In this document: positions 9,895 to 19,129 of the stretch, piece after piece
How the letters are laid out: the number at the start of each line of letters is the position of its first letter
Numbering within the stretch: position 1 is the first letter of the stretch
DNA from: Tritrichomonas musculus
Taxonomy: Eukaryota; Parabasalia; Tritrichomonadida; Tritrichomonadidae
Assembly: GCA_039105265.1 (NCBI GenBank)
Contig: JAPFFF010000113.1
Span: forward strand, 1 to 50,070
Length of the DNA: 50,070 nucleotides
Direction: 5' to 3'
The notes under the pieces: model-generated
What the model was told of the DNA's origin: nothing
The model's database searches: none
What the model saw: only the letters and a program-made list of their open reading frames with translations
Translations under genes and position numbers: made by a program

Positions 9895-12800
9895 TGTAAA
9901 TCTGTCTTTCTAGATATTGATCTAAATTCATTCTTACATTAAAGTCATATTTATCATCTGTAGCTTGATATTGAACAACTTTTACTTTCTTTGATCCATA
10001 TATTTCATCGAGTAAAGCAATCTTTGATCCGTGGAGAATTCTCACAAAATGTTTTTCACCACTCGTCTCTTTAAATATTATTAACAATTCATATGCATCA
10101 GAATCGAACTCGACACTAATCGTTAAAATATTTTTGTGTGAATCATAATTGATTCCGGTTAATTCATCAATCCATTGAAGATCACAATCAACAAAGCCAG
10201 AATAAAATATTCTCCATTCATTTTCTTCATCTTTATGATTCTTGAATGAAACAAAGAAGTCCATAAATAATCCAAGAATATCATCCACAGGATATTTGTC
10301 ATTTGATCTAACAACTTTGAAATATTTAATATCAGAATAACCATTTATGTCTTCCAAATAATCATCAACAGACGAACCAATATGTCTAAATTGTTCAAAT
10401 GTACAAGAAACTTTTAAAACTTTAGTTTGATATTTTTCATCATAGACTGTTTCAATGGTTAAATCTTTCACAATTCTATATTTAAATTCTCCCTCTTTCG
10501 AAAATGTGATGAATGTTCCAGAGTTTAATGATATATTCAATAACAAAACAATACACCATTCACCATCACCAGACTCATATTGTAAAATCATATATTTGTC
10601 ATCATAATTCCTTGGAATAAATTTAAATCTGAGTTCAAATTCTCCATTAACAAAATAGAAATAACCAATATATGTTTTTGGATTATCAGAAATATTCTTG
10701 TATCTATCATTTTTGATGAATTCAACCAAAGCATTCTCAAAAGTTTTCTCTAAATCGATTCGATTATCTGTTTTCAAAACTATTTCATCTTGTTTATTTA
10801 TTTTTTCCGCTAGTGTTAATTTTGTATCTAAATTTCCTGTTTCGCTTTCGATATAAAAGCACCAATCATCACCCTCATTTGAATAATAATTTATGTTATA
10901 AGTTGTTCCATCAATTTCTATATTGATATATATATCGGAATTCTCAGGTACATTTTCATCATAATCAAACAGAAAATCAAAATTCTTGACCACGCCAGCA
11001 TCAGTAATCGTTCCAACAAGACGAGTTCCCCTAGTCATTTTTATTTTGGCTTCCCACCTTCCTTCACTATTTCGGACATTTTCAAAAGGCACATCGACAG
11101 CATCTTTATATATCAAATCATTTTTTTCTCGATATTTTGATAAATCTACGTCGGCAGGAATCTCACTCTTTACTTTCTCCAACGCCTCATTTACTTCATC
11201 AACAGTAGGGAAATTATCAAATTCAGCTTCTATTTCATTTACTTTTTCGGCAAGTAATTTAAATGCAGGCTTCAAAGAATCTCTAAATATATTACCAATA
11301 TCCATAGCCCCACTTAAAGTTAAGGCTCCACTGTCAGGGTTATCATTTTCATCTTCAAATTTTAAATCATCTAATGGTTTATATTCTTCTTCACACCACA
11401 TAATTATTGGAGTAATATCTTTTGTGATAGACCTAGCGACGGTCCCAGACATGAAATTAATAGATGACCGCAACAAATCACTCATCCCTTTCGTTGATTT
11501 GTTAGAGAAAATTCTCTTCAAAAATCCACCGCCATTTATTGTTGGAAAACTAATTCCTTCGGGGAAAAGCTGCATGCCTATAGAGCCCATAGAACCTGCT
11601 GTTCCTGCTACTCCAAAAGCTAAAGCTGTCCATGACACAATTCTTAACTTATCAACATCTTCTTCTAGATGCTGAGTTATTGTTTCTGCTCTTGATACTC
11701 TTCCTTTGAGGCTTTCCATTGTCGTGTTCATTTCCTGGACGTCATAACTTATCACATCAACATTATTGCTTACCATATTTAAATCACTTCTCATTGTAGT
11801 AATATTGTCGGCAGTAATAATTTTGGACGAGGTAATGTTATAGTCTGTATATAATGTTGTTGCAGCATTAGGATTGGGATATATCTCATAAAATTGTTGT
11901 TTGATAATATATTCGAAGGGGTTTGTTGTAGGGTCCCAATTGACCTCATCTATCGGGTCAACATATTCTTTGAATAAATAGATTTTAATATTTCGTGAGT
12001 CATTAGGGGTTGATGAAGCATAACAATATTCTACTTTTTCACACGAATCTAATATACCAGTGATGAAATACCATTTCTTATCACTCTTTGGGTCATATAT
12101 TTTTCCAGTAGGCCTCATAGAAAATCTGTTTGCCTTGATGGTACCGTCCAAAGTGATATCAAGTAAAAATTCTTCCACTTTAGAAATATCTAATTCGCTC
12201 CCTGTACCGTTTGCTTTATAGCATCTTATAGCTTCAATATCATATCCATCAACATTTATTCCTCCATTACTTGTTTGATAGCCCAATCCATATTTTGAAA
12301 AACTTTCTATCTCACCCGTCTTTAGTTTCAATTTACAGTCCAATTTACATTTCCCTCCATGTATCATATAATGTAGGAGATTATCAATAGAATAGTTATC
12401 AGGCTTTTTAATCAACATTTTATTTCTTTCACTTCTCTTGATTCTAATATATGTTCCATCCTCTCCATGTTCATTCTCTTTATTTAATGCATTTTTTATA
12501 TTTCCGTTTATGTTTCCTTGTATATTATCTCCTACCCACTTAGTTCCATCCCAGCTTAAAACCCATTTATTACCAAAACAATATTCACTAAACTTAAATT
12601 CCAAGCCGCTAGGTATATTGTAATTATCGTCTATATTCCATTGCAGTAGCCAATACATTTTATCATCTATTTGGACTTCACTAGTTAGTGTGGGTTTATA
12701 GAGATACAATACATCACTTTTATGAAGCTTCAAAGCATTATCAGCCTTGATAATTGAACATTTTATTGCTTTTTCTGTTTGGAGGCTATCTGTAAGATAT

Positions 12801-13321
12801 TCATTCATTATACTCAACTCACCATTCAACCAAAGGGAATAGGGATTAAAATCGAGGCTAGAATCGAAAGCTATGTTGATGTATTCAAATATAGTGCTGT
12901 TATTTATAGAACAGCCATTACTGCTTTTGGTTATGAGAGGGCAATAAACCTTTCCATCCTTGGCATAAATAAAGAATTCCTTCACTAAATTTCCATTCGT
13001 ATCGTATATAATATTTTTTCTCAAAACAACTTTGAAAAGATTTGTTTGGGCTGTTATTTCCTTCACTTTATTCATGAAATCCTCAGGTATATTAACAAAT
13101 TTAAGAATATGATATTGGGTTGTTGATGACTCAAATGACTCGTATTGTATATTATTATTTTTGATATTAAATTCTGGTATGCCATCTACTTCATTGAATA
13201 AATGGCCTGTCTGAACATATCCATCTAAATCACTTAGGGTTAATAACTGGCTTGCTTTACGAGTGCTGTCTCCTACCTTGAATTGTATATCTCCGATGAA
13301 TTTTGTTGTTGTTGCTGCCAT
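9863..13321 (-). CDS. Large coiled-coil surface/fibre-like protein 1 (element B)
   Basis: The product has about 1152 residues, with the start chosen at MAATTTKF (13321) because it follows a T-tract plus GGGTTTGAA leader like other genes here and clears the upstream gene. A beta-rich N-terminal half is followed by a conserved segment (NPFEYIIKQQFYEIYPN), a heptad coiled coil (MRSDLNMVSNNVDVISYDV onward), a Gly/Ala-rich hydrophobic stretch (LAFGVAGTAGSMGSIG) and a second beta-rich half. The 13350-16586 product shares this layout and is a tandem paralogue, with obvious DNA similarity at 11765-11975 versus 14035-14240. Part of the element A fibre gene has the same ATTLYTDYNI core. A surface spike or attachment role is inferred. 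Confidence 0.7.
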   Translation of the reverse strand: MAATTTKFIGDIQFKVGDSTRKASQLLTLSDLDGYVQTGHLFNEVDGIPEFNIKNNNIQYESFESSTTQYHILKFVNIPEDFMNKVKEITAQTNLFKVVLRKNIIYDTNGNLVKEFFIYAKDGKVYCPLITKSSNGCSINNSTIFEYINIAFDSSLDFNPYSLWLNGELSIMNEYLTDSLQTEKAIKCSIIKADNALKLHKSDVLYLYKPTLTSEVQIDDKMYWLLQWNIDDNYNIPSGLEFKFSEYCFGNKWVLSWDGTKWVGDNIQGNINGNIKNALNKENEHGEDGTYIRIKRSERNKMLIKKPDNYSIDNLLHYMIHGGKCKLDCKLKLKTGEIESFSKYGLGYQTSNGGINVDGYDIEAIRCYKANGTGSELDISKVEEFLLDITLDGTIKANRFSMRPTGKIYDPKSDKKWYFITGILDSCEKVEYCYASSTPNDSRNIKIYLFKEYVDPIDEVNWDPTTNPFEYIIKQQFYEIYPNPNAATTLYTDYNITSSKIITADNITTMRSDLNMVSNNVDVISYDVQEMNTTMESLKGRVSRAETITQHLEEDVDKLRIVSWTALAFGVAGTAGSMGSIGMQLFPEGISFPTINGGGFLKRIFSNKSTKGMSDLLRSSINFMSGTVARSITKDITPIIMWCEEEYKPLDDLKFEDENDNPDSGALTLSGAMDIGNIFRDSLKPAFKLLAEKVNEIEAEFDNFPTVDEVNEALEKVKSEIPADVDLSKYREKNDLIYKDAVDVPFENVRNSEGRWEAKIKMTRGTRLVGTITDAGVVKNFDFLFDYDENVPENSDIYINIEIDGTTYNINYYSNEGDDWCFYIESETGNLDTKLTLAEKINKQDEIVLKTDNRIDLEKTFENALVEFIKNDRYKNISDNPKTYIGYFYFVNGEFELRFKFIPRNYDDKYMILQYESGDGEWCIVLLLNISLNSGTFITFSKEGEFKYRIVKDLTIETVYDEKYQTKVLKVSCTFEQFRHIGSSVDDYLEDINGYSDIKYFKVVRSNDKYPVDDILGLFMDFFVSFKNHKDEENEWRIFYSGFVDCDLQWIDELTGINYDSHKNILTISVEFDSDAYELLIIFKETSGEKHFVRILHGSKIALLDEIYGSKKVKVVQYQATDDKYDFNVRMNLDQYLERQIYIKQLKWNVYQ

Positions 13322-13349
13322 TTCAAACCCAAAAAAATATTTCCCTATT

Positions 13350-16300
13350 CTACTCAATATTTGCACACTTCTTCTCCAATGCAGCAATCCTTTTCTCCAA
13401 TGAATCGATATATAAATCCTTTTGCTCCAACATTTCTTTGACCTCCAATTTTGTAATATAAGCAGTCATATCTATATCATCTAGGGGATGCTTTGTGCTT
13501 TGAACAGATTTTATTTCGTTAGCTAATATTTTGAAAACAGGCTTCAAAGAATCTCTGAAAATATTACATAAATTAAATGTTGCCTGAAGAGTCATTACCC
13601 CCTTGTCTGGATCATCAAAATCATTTTCGAAAGTAATCTCTTCTAATTCATCTAACCCTTCATCACACCATTCTAATACTTTATTTGTGTCTGAAATTGT
13701 TCTAGACCAAGGGTCAAATTTTCTTAGCCGAGAAGCGCCGCTAAAATATGACTCTTCCAATAAAAATGATGTCCTAGCATGAGTTATTGTTGTCGCTGCT
13801 ACTGCTACATCTGATGACGCTTCTGCTCCTCCAAATGTAATGCCCATCGATGATAAAGCTAAGCCTCCACCAACTATTCCACCTGCTATAGTGAAGGCTA
13901 AAGAAATCCCTTCAACAATCTTTATTGACTTCATATCTGAAATTAAATGTTCAGTCTTATCTTCGACTGTTATTAATCTCCTATCCATTTGGCCAACTTT
14001 ATTCTCCAATTTATTGAAGTCATATGATAAAACATCAAAGTTATTACTTACCAAATTTAAATCACTTCTCATCGTAGTAATATTGTCGGCAGTAATAATT
14101 TTGGATGAGCATATATTATAATCTGTATACAAAGTGGTAGCTGCATTAGGATTGGGGTATATCTCATAAAATTGTTGCCTGATAATATATTCAAAGGGAT
14201 TCATTTTACCATCCCAATTCATTTCTTCGAAGGGGTCTGCCATGCTCTTTCGTAAATATATTTCAATATTCCTGTCCTCAGGATTGATAAAACTATCTGT
14301 CCAATCACAGGCTATTCTATCTATTGTGTCCAAATCTCCTATCAAATCAACATTTCCATTCAGCTGTCCATAAACATGAAGTATTTGTGGTAATATTTTG
14401 AATGTTAGTCGGGTAGGAGTAGATGATTTTGGCAAATAAATATCTAAATATACTCTGGAGATTTTAGGAATTAATTCATTAAATTTAATTATATTAGCCT
14501 CATAATTAAATAATCTACACTCAACACCTACCAAATCATAGCCTTCATATGTCTCTTTATTATGTCCTCCCATCTCAAACACCCAACAACTAATATGATT
14601 TTCATCCCCATTTATAATTTCATCATTGTTTAACAATAATTTGGTTTCTAATTTTCCTTCTTTACTAGCGAGTGCATATAAGCTATACAATATACCCTTC
14701 TCTCCTCTCGGTATTATTTCGTTGTGTATATCATCATTTTTCATCATTGCATAGCATAAATGTGTTCTATTATCATTATGATAATACCCTGTGTTTCTTT
14801 TATTTAATTTGTTAATGACACTCCCTCCTAATCTTCCACTCAAATTATTGCCTGTCCATTTATCTTCCTTCCATTCTAATTCCCATGAATTACCGAAGCA
14901 ATACTCCTTGAATTTGAATTTGAAGCCTTCGATGAGATGGTAATCATCTGGGATTTCATATATCATTTTATAATATTCTTTATCTCCTATTGTAGCGTCA
15001 GTAATTTTTGTTGGTTTATATAAATAAATAATATCAGAATTATGTAATTTAAGAGCATTCTTAGCCTCTATTGTATCACACTTTATTGTTGGCTCAACAG
15101 CTACCAAAGAGTCTTGAGGTAATAAATACATTATACTTAGCTCTCCCTTGAGATATAAATCATAAGAATCAATTCTAACCCCTTCATCATGAGCAATATA
15201 TAATTTATTTGTTGTTGTTTCATGGAAATAACTAAGCCGGGTTTCATCATGCTCGGTATTGTGTATGAGGATTGGATTATATATTTTTCCATCTTCTGCA
15301 TAGATATAGAACTCTTTAATTATTTTTCCATTAGCATTCATCATAATATTGTTTCGAAGAATTATTTTAAATATATTTATCCTTCCCTGAGTATCTTTTA
15401 TTTGTTCTTGTATTTCTTCTGTACCACCTATCACCATCATCTTAAAGTCTCTATCAAATAATCTAAAAGTATCTGTGCTGAGCAAATTATTGGTGAGAAT
15501 ATATTTGGGAAAGCCAGATTGATAAGTAAAATTAGATGTGGTAATATCCCCTCCCGATGATAAATTTGATATATCTACTCCATTTATTAATCCATTAACA
15601 TTTAAATTTGCTTTGATATTAACATCTCCATATATTGGTTTTTCTCTATTAAATTGATAATTCTTTGGTGGTTCGATATATTTGTTTCCATATACTTCTA
15701 ATGCTTTCTTGAACGATTCAAGGTCTGACCCTGGAATAGAAACAGAGTCATCAGGCTGTTTTGGTGGTGTGCCGATGTCAATACTCAAAGGGCTAACAGC
15801 ACTATTGCAGTATATCCATTCATTTTCATTTTCATCCCATACTATATCTCCTTCTTTCTGTTTTGTATTGTTTGCCATAAAGGCTGTATAAACAGCCACA
15901 CTCATTCTATCTTCATTATTCCTCCAACCTTGACATTTATTATCAAAATCAGTAATCATAATCTGAATCCAGTTTTGTCTGTCCACATCAAATATAAATG
16001 AAGGAGGCGCATCAAAGCTTCTATTTGTTCTCCAGCCTGATGGAAAATCATCAAATGAATACCCACTTTCTGTTAATAAAACCCATCTATGAAAGAGGGC
16101 TGACCAATAATATCTTTCATCATGATCGATATTAAAAGACCTATCATTCATGAAATTGGTATGCTGTATATTGGAATCTATATGCTGATTTTGATTTTGA
16201 TATTGATTTACCAAATCATTTATACCGTCATCATTATTGAAAATTGAAAAGTCGACTACCTGGGATTGAGCCAGCTGGACCTGATTATCAAAATGCAAAC

Positions 16301-16586
16301 GACTAATATCATGCTCTTGAAGATGGCCTTCGACTCCATCAACTCTATCATATAAATCAGAAAATAATTCAACAAATATGTCATCATTTACATCCACATT
16401 TCCACCTTGATTACATGTACAGGATTTAATTTTGAGGACATAATCATGCAAATCATTATGAGCTTGAGTTAAATGGTTTAAGCTTGCATACACATTATTT
16501 ATTTGATTTAAACTGATATTCTCCAAGGGCGATGTTTTCAGATGTACCGTCATCTTCAATAATAGTGATTCGTAAACTATCCGCAT
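13350..16586 (-). CDS. Large coiled-coil surface/fibre-like protein 2 (element B)
   Basis: The product has 1078 residues (1067 if MTVHLKTS at 16553 is the start; both starts overlap the end of the upstream gene). The N-terminus has a coiled-coil stretch and a CTCNQGG turn, then beta-rich domains, the conserved NPFEYIIRQQFYEIYPN block, a coiled coil (LENKVGQMDRRLITVEDKT), a Gly-rich hydrophobic stretch (LAFTIAGGIVGGGLALSSMG) and a C-terminal coiled coil (LEKRIAALEKK). A coiled coil followed by a Gly-rich hydrophobic segment is reminiscent of membrane-penetration proteins, though no homology can be claimed. It is the paralogue of the next gene downstream and is probably co-transcribed with it. 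Confidence 0.7.
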   Translation of the reverse strand: MRIVYESLLLKMTVHLKTSPLENISLNQINNVYASLNHLTQAHNDLHDYVLKIKSCTCNQGGNVDVNDDIFVELFSDLYDRVDGVEGHLQEHDISRLHFDNQVQLAQSQVVDFSIFNNDDGINDLVNQYQNQNQHIDSNIQHTNFMNDRSFNIDHDERYYWSALFHRWVLLTESGYSFDDFPSGWRTNRSFDAPPSFIFDVDRQNWIQIMITDFDNKCQGWRNNEDRMSVAVYTAFMANNTKQKEGDIVWDENENEWIYCNSAVSPLSIDIGTPPKQPDDSVSIPGSDLESFKKALEVYGNKYIEPPKNYQFNREKPIYGDVNIKANLNVNGLINGVDISNLSSGGDITTSNFTYQSGFPKYILTNNLLSTDTFRLFDRDFKMMVIGGTEEIQEQIKDTQGRINIFKIILRNNIMMNANGKIIKEFYIYAEDGKIYNPILIHNTEHDETRLSYFHETTTNKLYIAHDEGVRIDSYDLYLKGELSIMYLLPQDSLVAVEPTIKCDTIEAKNALKLHNSDIIYLYKPTKITDATIGDKEYYKMIYEIPDDYHLIEGFKFKFKEYCFGNSWELEWKEDKWTGNNLSGRLGGSVINKLNKRNTGYYHNDNRTHLCYAMMKNDDIHNEIIPRGEKGILYSLYALASKEGKLETKLLLNNDEIINGDENHISCWVFEMGGHNKETYEGYDLVGVECRLFNYEANIIKFNELIPKISRVYLDIYLPKSSTPTRLTFKILPQILHVYGQLNGNVDLIGDLDTIDRIACDWTDSFINPEDRNIEIYLRKSMADPFEEMNWDGKMNPFEYIIRQQFYEIYPNPNAATTLYTDYNICSSKIITADNITTMRSDLNLVSNNFDVLSYDFNKLENKVGQMDRRLITVEDKTEHLISDMKSIKIVEGISLAFTIAGGIVGGGLALSSMGITFGGAEASSDVAVAATTITHARTSFLLEESYFSGASRLRKFDPWSRTISDTNKVLEWCDEGLDELEEITFENDFDDPDKGVMTLQATFNLCNIFRDSLKPVFKILANEIKSVQSTKHPLDDIDMTAYITKLEVKEMLEQKDLYIDSLEKRIAALEKKCANIE

Positions 16587-17496
16587 CCTTTCTTGTTTTT
16601 ATGTAGTTGATGCCTTTCTTTATCATTACTTCAACCAAATATTGTGCTAGGAAAGCACCCATAAATAGTTTAATATTTGCGTAATTATCTTTTTGATTTT
16701 GCATGTATATATCAATAAATTCACCCGGGCTTCCTACCTCCACTAGCTGGTCTGCTTTAACTTCTTCATCGCTATTTTTATATTTATATCCTATTGTCTT
16801 AAGAGTATTGTCTTGAAGATTGTAATGATATTGCTTTGTTCCATTTATGAATTTTATCCAGTTTGCTTCATTAAATACCTCATATAATATTCTCGTTGTG
16901 TTTTGATTCTTTTTTTCATTCTTCATAATATTCATCAACATATCAGCTAAATTATGATATGTCTTGTATTGGAGGAAAGGTTCAGTTGGCTTAGGCTCTG
17001 GTGGAGCAGTAGGAGTTTGAACATATTTAACTACTTCACATTTCCCCTTGTCTTCTTCCAATACTACTTGTTCGTATCCATCTGCTGCGCACATCAATTC
17101 GCTATACATATCATGGATTGCTTCACAAGTCTTAGATTCCCCTTCGATAATATCATTAAATGTATTAACACAATATTCATCTCTGATAAGTTCTCTGTTG
17201 GATTCAACAAATGAATTCGTTCTTGCTAATGCTTTGTATTCAAGTATTTGTGTAGATTTTTCAGTTATGGGAACATCCCCAAATCCTTTAAGACTACCTC
17301 CATTTTCAATATAGTCATTTACCACTCTGGCATCAACTTCAGCTTTATTGTATAGACAATTAAATTTTGGGTATTCATCGGGCTTATCTTCTTGGATGAT
17401 ATTTATTTTTTCATCTTCTCCAGCACTTATTTCAAATCCATTTGCTTTAAGTTTTTTTGCTTCTTTGCTCTTTGCAGAATATAGTGTCAAGGACAT
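16495..17496 (-). CDS. Unknown protein, first gene of the B surface block
   Basis: The product has 333 residues and I do not recognise it. It is charged and mostly helical, with a Pro-rich linker (PTAPPEPKPTEP) near residue 165 and one moderately hydrophobic stretch near the C-terminus (LFMGAFLAQYLVEVMI), possibly membrane-associated. The start at MSLTLYS is 19 bp from the divergent start of the 17516 gene, so the two share a very short promoter region. It overlaps the start of the next surface gene, suggesting one transcript for the three. By position it may assist the surface proteins. Confidence 0.65.
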   Translation of the reverse strand: MSLTLYSAKSKEAKKLKANGFEISAGEDEKINIIQEDKPDEYPKFNCLYNKAEVDARVVNDYIENGGSLKGFGDVPITEKSTQILEYKALARTNSFVESNRELIRDEYCVNTFNDIIEGESKTCEAIHDMYSELMCAADGYEQVVLEEDKGKCEVVKYVQTPTAPPEPKPTEPFLQYKTYHNLADMLMNIMKNEKKNQNTTRILYEVFNEANWIKFINGTKQYHYNLQDNTLKTIGYKYKNSDEEVKADQLVEVGSPGEFIDIYMQNQKDNYANIKLFMGAFLAQYLVEVMIKKGINYIKTRKDADSLRITIIEDDGTSENIALGEYQFKSNK

Positions 17497-17515
17497 TTTA
17501 ATCTGAAATTAAATA
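17497..17515. promoter_or_regulatory. 19-bp divergent start region
   Basis: Only 19 bases separate the ATG of the 17496 leftward gene from that of the 17516 rightward gene, and they are nearly all A and T with one CAGATT. Any promoter must be this short or reach into the coding parts. Element C has an equivalent 18-bp gap at 47295-47312. Confidence 0.4.
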
Positions 17516-18250
17516 ATGCTGTATAGTGTTCAGAGCCAGCCAGGGAATTATAATACTGTAAGAATGAATATAGATATTCCTTGGAAATGCCCTTTCGTCA
17601 AGTATTATGTTTCGTCTATTAATACTAAAGCCAATATTTTGTTAACCACCGATGATGATTATTTAATATTTGAGACAGAAAATAGTGAAGTTCGAATTGA
17701 TTTCGAGGAGTCATATGCCTATTCTTTTGCAAATCTGGTTAAATTTTTAAATGAAAGTCAGACTGTAATTACCTTCAAAAATGTCAACAATAGAACCATA
17801 TCTTTAAAGCCTGTCCAAACAGTAAAATTCAAAGAAGGCAGCCATAGAGCAAAATTAATTACTGGATTGTTCAATACTAAGCCTGGACATATATTTCCAA
17901 ATGGAGTTGAATGCAACGTCCCAGATTTGCCAATTCTTGATTTTGCCAATAAATTATATTTAGTATCTTTGCAGGGTGTAGCAGCGCACTCATCTATTGG
18001 AGACCAAGAATATACTCCCAGCATCATCGCAAATATTGATACAATGATTATGGACCAAGAAGCTTTAATAGTGAATTATGATTTGACAAAACCAATAAAA
18101 GTAAAAGTAAATACAGATTCGTTAAAGTATTTGGAAATGAGGTTGGTCGACTTTATGTTCCAGCCAGTAATCTTAAAATCCCCTTTGTTCATTACTCTGA
18201 AGATAAAACCATCCCAGGATGCTGATATATATGATATCTTGACAAAATAA
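17516..18250 (+). CDS. Probable minor capsid (penton-like) protein (element B)
   Basis: The 244-residue product is beta-rich throughout with few charged clusters. It has features I associate with Polinton penton proteins: an ordered series of short beta strands, a central YLVSLQGVAAHSSIG stretch, and a C-terminal half reading LEMRLVDFMFQPVILKSP followed by FITLKI, typical of a single jelly roll where a domain end describes the chain (Asp) and ligand strands. Penton-type minor capsid proteins of about 200-350 residues fill capsid vertices. The call rests on size, strand pattern and context, not on alignment. It stands at the head of the rightward block, away from the major capsid gene. Confidence 0.5.
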   Translation: MLYSVQSQPGNYNTVRMNIDIPWKCPFVKYYVSSINTKANILLTTDDDYLIFETENSEVRIDFEESYAYSFANLVKFLNESQTVITFKNVNNRTISLKPVQTVKFKEGSHRAKLITGLFNTKPGHIFPNGVECNVPDLPILDFANKLYLVSLQGVAAHSSIGDQEYTPSIIANIDTMIMDQEALIVNYDLTKPIKVKVNTDSLKYLEMRLVDFMFQPVILKSPLFITLKIKPSQDADIYDILTK

Positions 18251-18345
18251 ATTTGAAAGTCATTTGAAATCATTTTCTGAAGCCTTTGAAATCCCATTTG
18301 AATGCTCTTTGAAACCAGGAAATGGACATGTGATCTGAGACAATA
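18251..18345 (+). repeat. Loose TTTGAA(A) repeat cluster
   Basis: Directly after the penton-like gene, TTTGAA recurs five times in 70 bases (ATTTGAAAGTC, ATTTGAAATC, CTTTGAAATC, ATTTGAATGC, CTTTGAAACC). The spacing is irregular. It is the first part of the 0.95-kb non-coding region of B and could be a regulatory or termination region; no function is shown. Confidence 0.5.
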
Positions 18346-18372
18346 TTTGGTCGTAAAATCTTTCATGCTTCT

Positions 18373-18520
18373 CTTTGTGGCGCTCTAAGTATACTTTGTG
18401 GCGCTTCAGGTATATCTTTGTGGCGCATCAGGTCGTCTTTGTGGCGCTCTAAGACATCTTTGTGGCGCTCAAAACATACTTTGTGGCGCTCAAATATATA
18501 CTTTGTGGCGCTCTAAGATT
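18373..18520 (+). repeat. Seven-copy 21-bp direct repeat (iteron-like array)
   Basis: CTTTGTGGCGC starts at 18373, 18394, 18416, 18437, 18458, 18479 and 18501, so spacing is 21 or 22 bp, two turns of B-form DNA. The 11-base core is constant. The following 10 bases vary around TCTAAGACAT or TCAAATATAT. Such helically phased arrays are typical of iterons and of multi-site operators. It lies in the non-coding gap between the structural half and the replication half of the element, 0.6 kb before the inverted-repeat cassette. Degenerate copies (TTTTTGTGGCATCTC near 18733; CTTTTGCGGCGACC near 18800) follow. The role is inferred. Confidence 0.85.
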
Positions 18521-19129
18521 TATCTCAATTTCCAAAAAATTTCATTCAAAAAATTTTTCCAAAAAAACATTGTGTATTGTCGGTCCAAATGAACCATTTT
18601 CTTGATATGTTTTTTGAAAAAAATTTGTCCTGAAATGTTATTTGAAAAAAGAGAAAACCCTTCCCTGAGTTTTTTTTTTTGAGACGACCACAGGATTTTC
18701 TAGAAATCCTTTCAAAAATATATCATTCATATTTTTGTGGCATCTCATAGAAAGTCCCATTTTTCAAATCACAATTCCTACAAAAATATTTCATACATAC
18801 TTTTGCGGCGACCATAATATTATTATGGCACCACGAAATGTGATTTGAAAAATTGGGACCCCCTTTACTGCTTTCTTTTATGGGGCTCAGGAACCCCAAG
18901 TTGCTTGTTTGGTATTAAAAAAATGAACATACCTGCTCATACATATTTTTTGAAACATCATTTATATTTTCTCAATCTCAAAACCATGACCCCCTACTCA
19001 TGCTTTTTTTCCAAAATTTTGGTATCAATATCTCGATGAATATTCAATATTTTTGAATGGTTTAAGAGAGAAATTTCTTCCTATCTCAGAGGAGAATTTA
19101 ATGAAATTATTATCTATCTTTCGTCTGCA
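18521..19129. other. Non-coding region with hairpins, element B
   Basis: There is no convincing gene. The stretch is T- and A-tract rich. It holds a nested inverted repeat (18754-18859, separate entry), two imperfect copies of a GACCCCCT-(TTACT/ACTCA)-TGCTTTCTTTT segment (near 18857 and 18988) and an ATTCAA-N5-TTGAAT palindrome near 19041. With the iteron-like array just before it, this is the most complex non-coding DNA in B and a candidate control or replication region. Confidence 0.5.
18754..18859. repeat. 106-bp nested inverted repeat
   Basis: The outer arms are GTCCCATTTTTCAAATCACA (18754-18773) and its inverse (18839-18859) with a single-base length difference. Inside lies a perfect 17-bp palindrome, CCATAATATTATTATGG (18812-18828). 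The structure could extrude as a cruciform or mark binding of a dimeric protein. It contains a degenerate copy of the 21-bp repeat core. Confidence 0.7.

Noticed and set aside
10986-11675. 229-codon rightward ORF inside surface protein 1
   Set aside because: Ser/Pro/Ile-rich antisense frame over a well-supported gene, with no leader motif.
13322-13387. Earlier start MLHWRRSVQ for surface protein 1
   Set aside because: It overlaps the preceding gene and lacks the leader, whereas 13321 follows a T-tract plus GGGTTTGAA.
18373-18520. CRISPR array
   Set aside because: The repeat unit is 11 conserved bases plus 10-11 variable bases. Spacers this short are not CRISPR spacers, and the setting is a eukaryotic virus-like element.
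18398-18592. ORF coding LCGA-type repeats across the 21-bp array
   Set aside because: The frame is an effect of the 21-base period being a multiple of three. Two of the intervals are 22 bases, which breaks the phase, and there is no leader motif.
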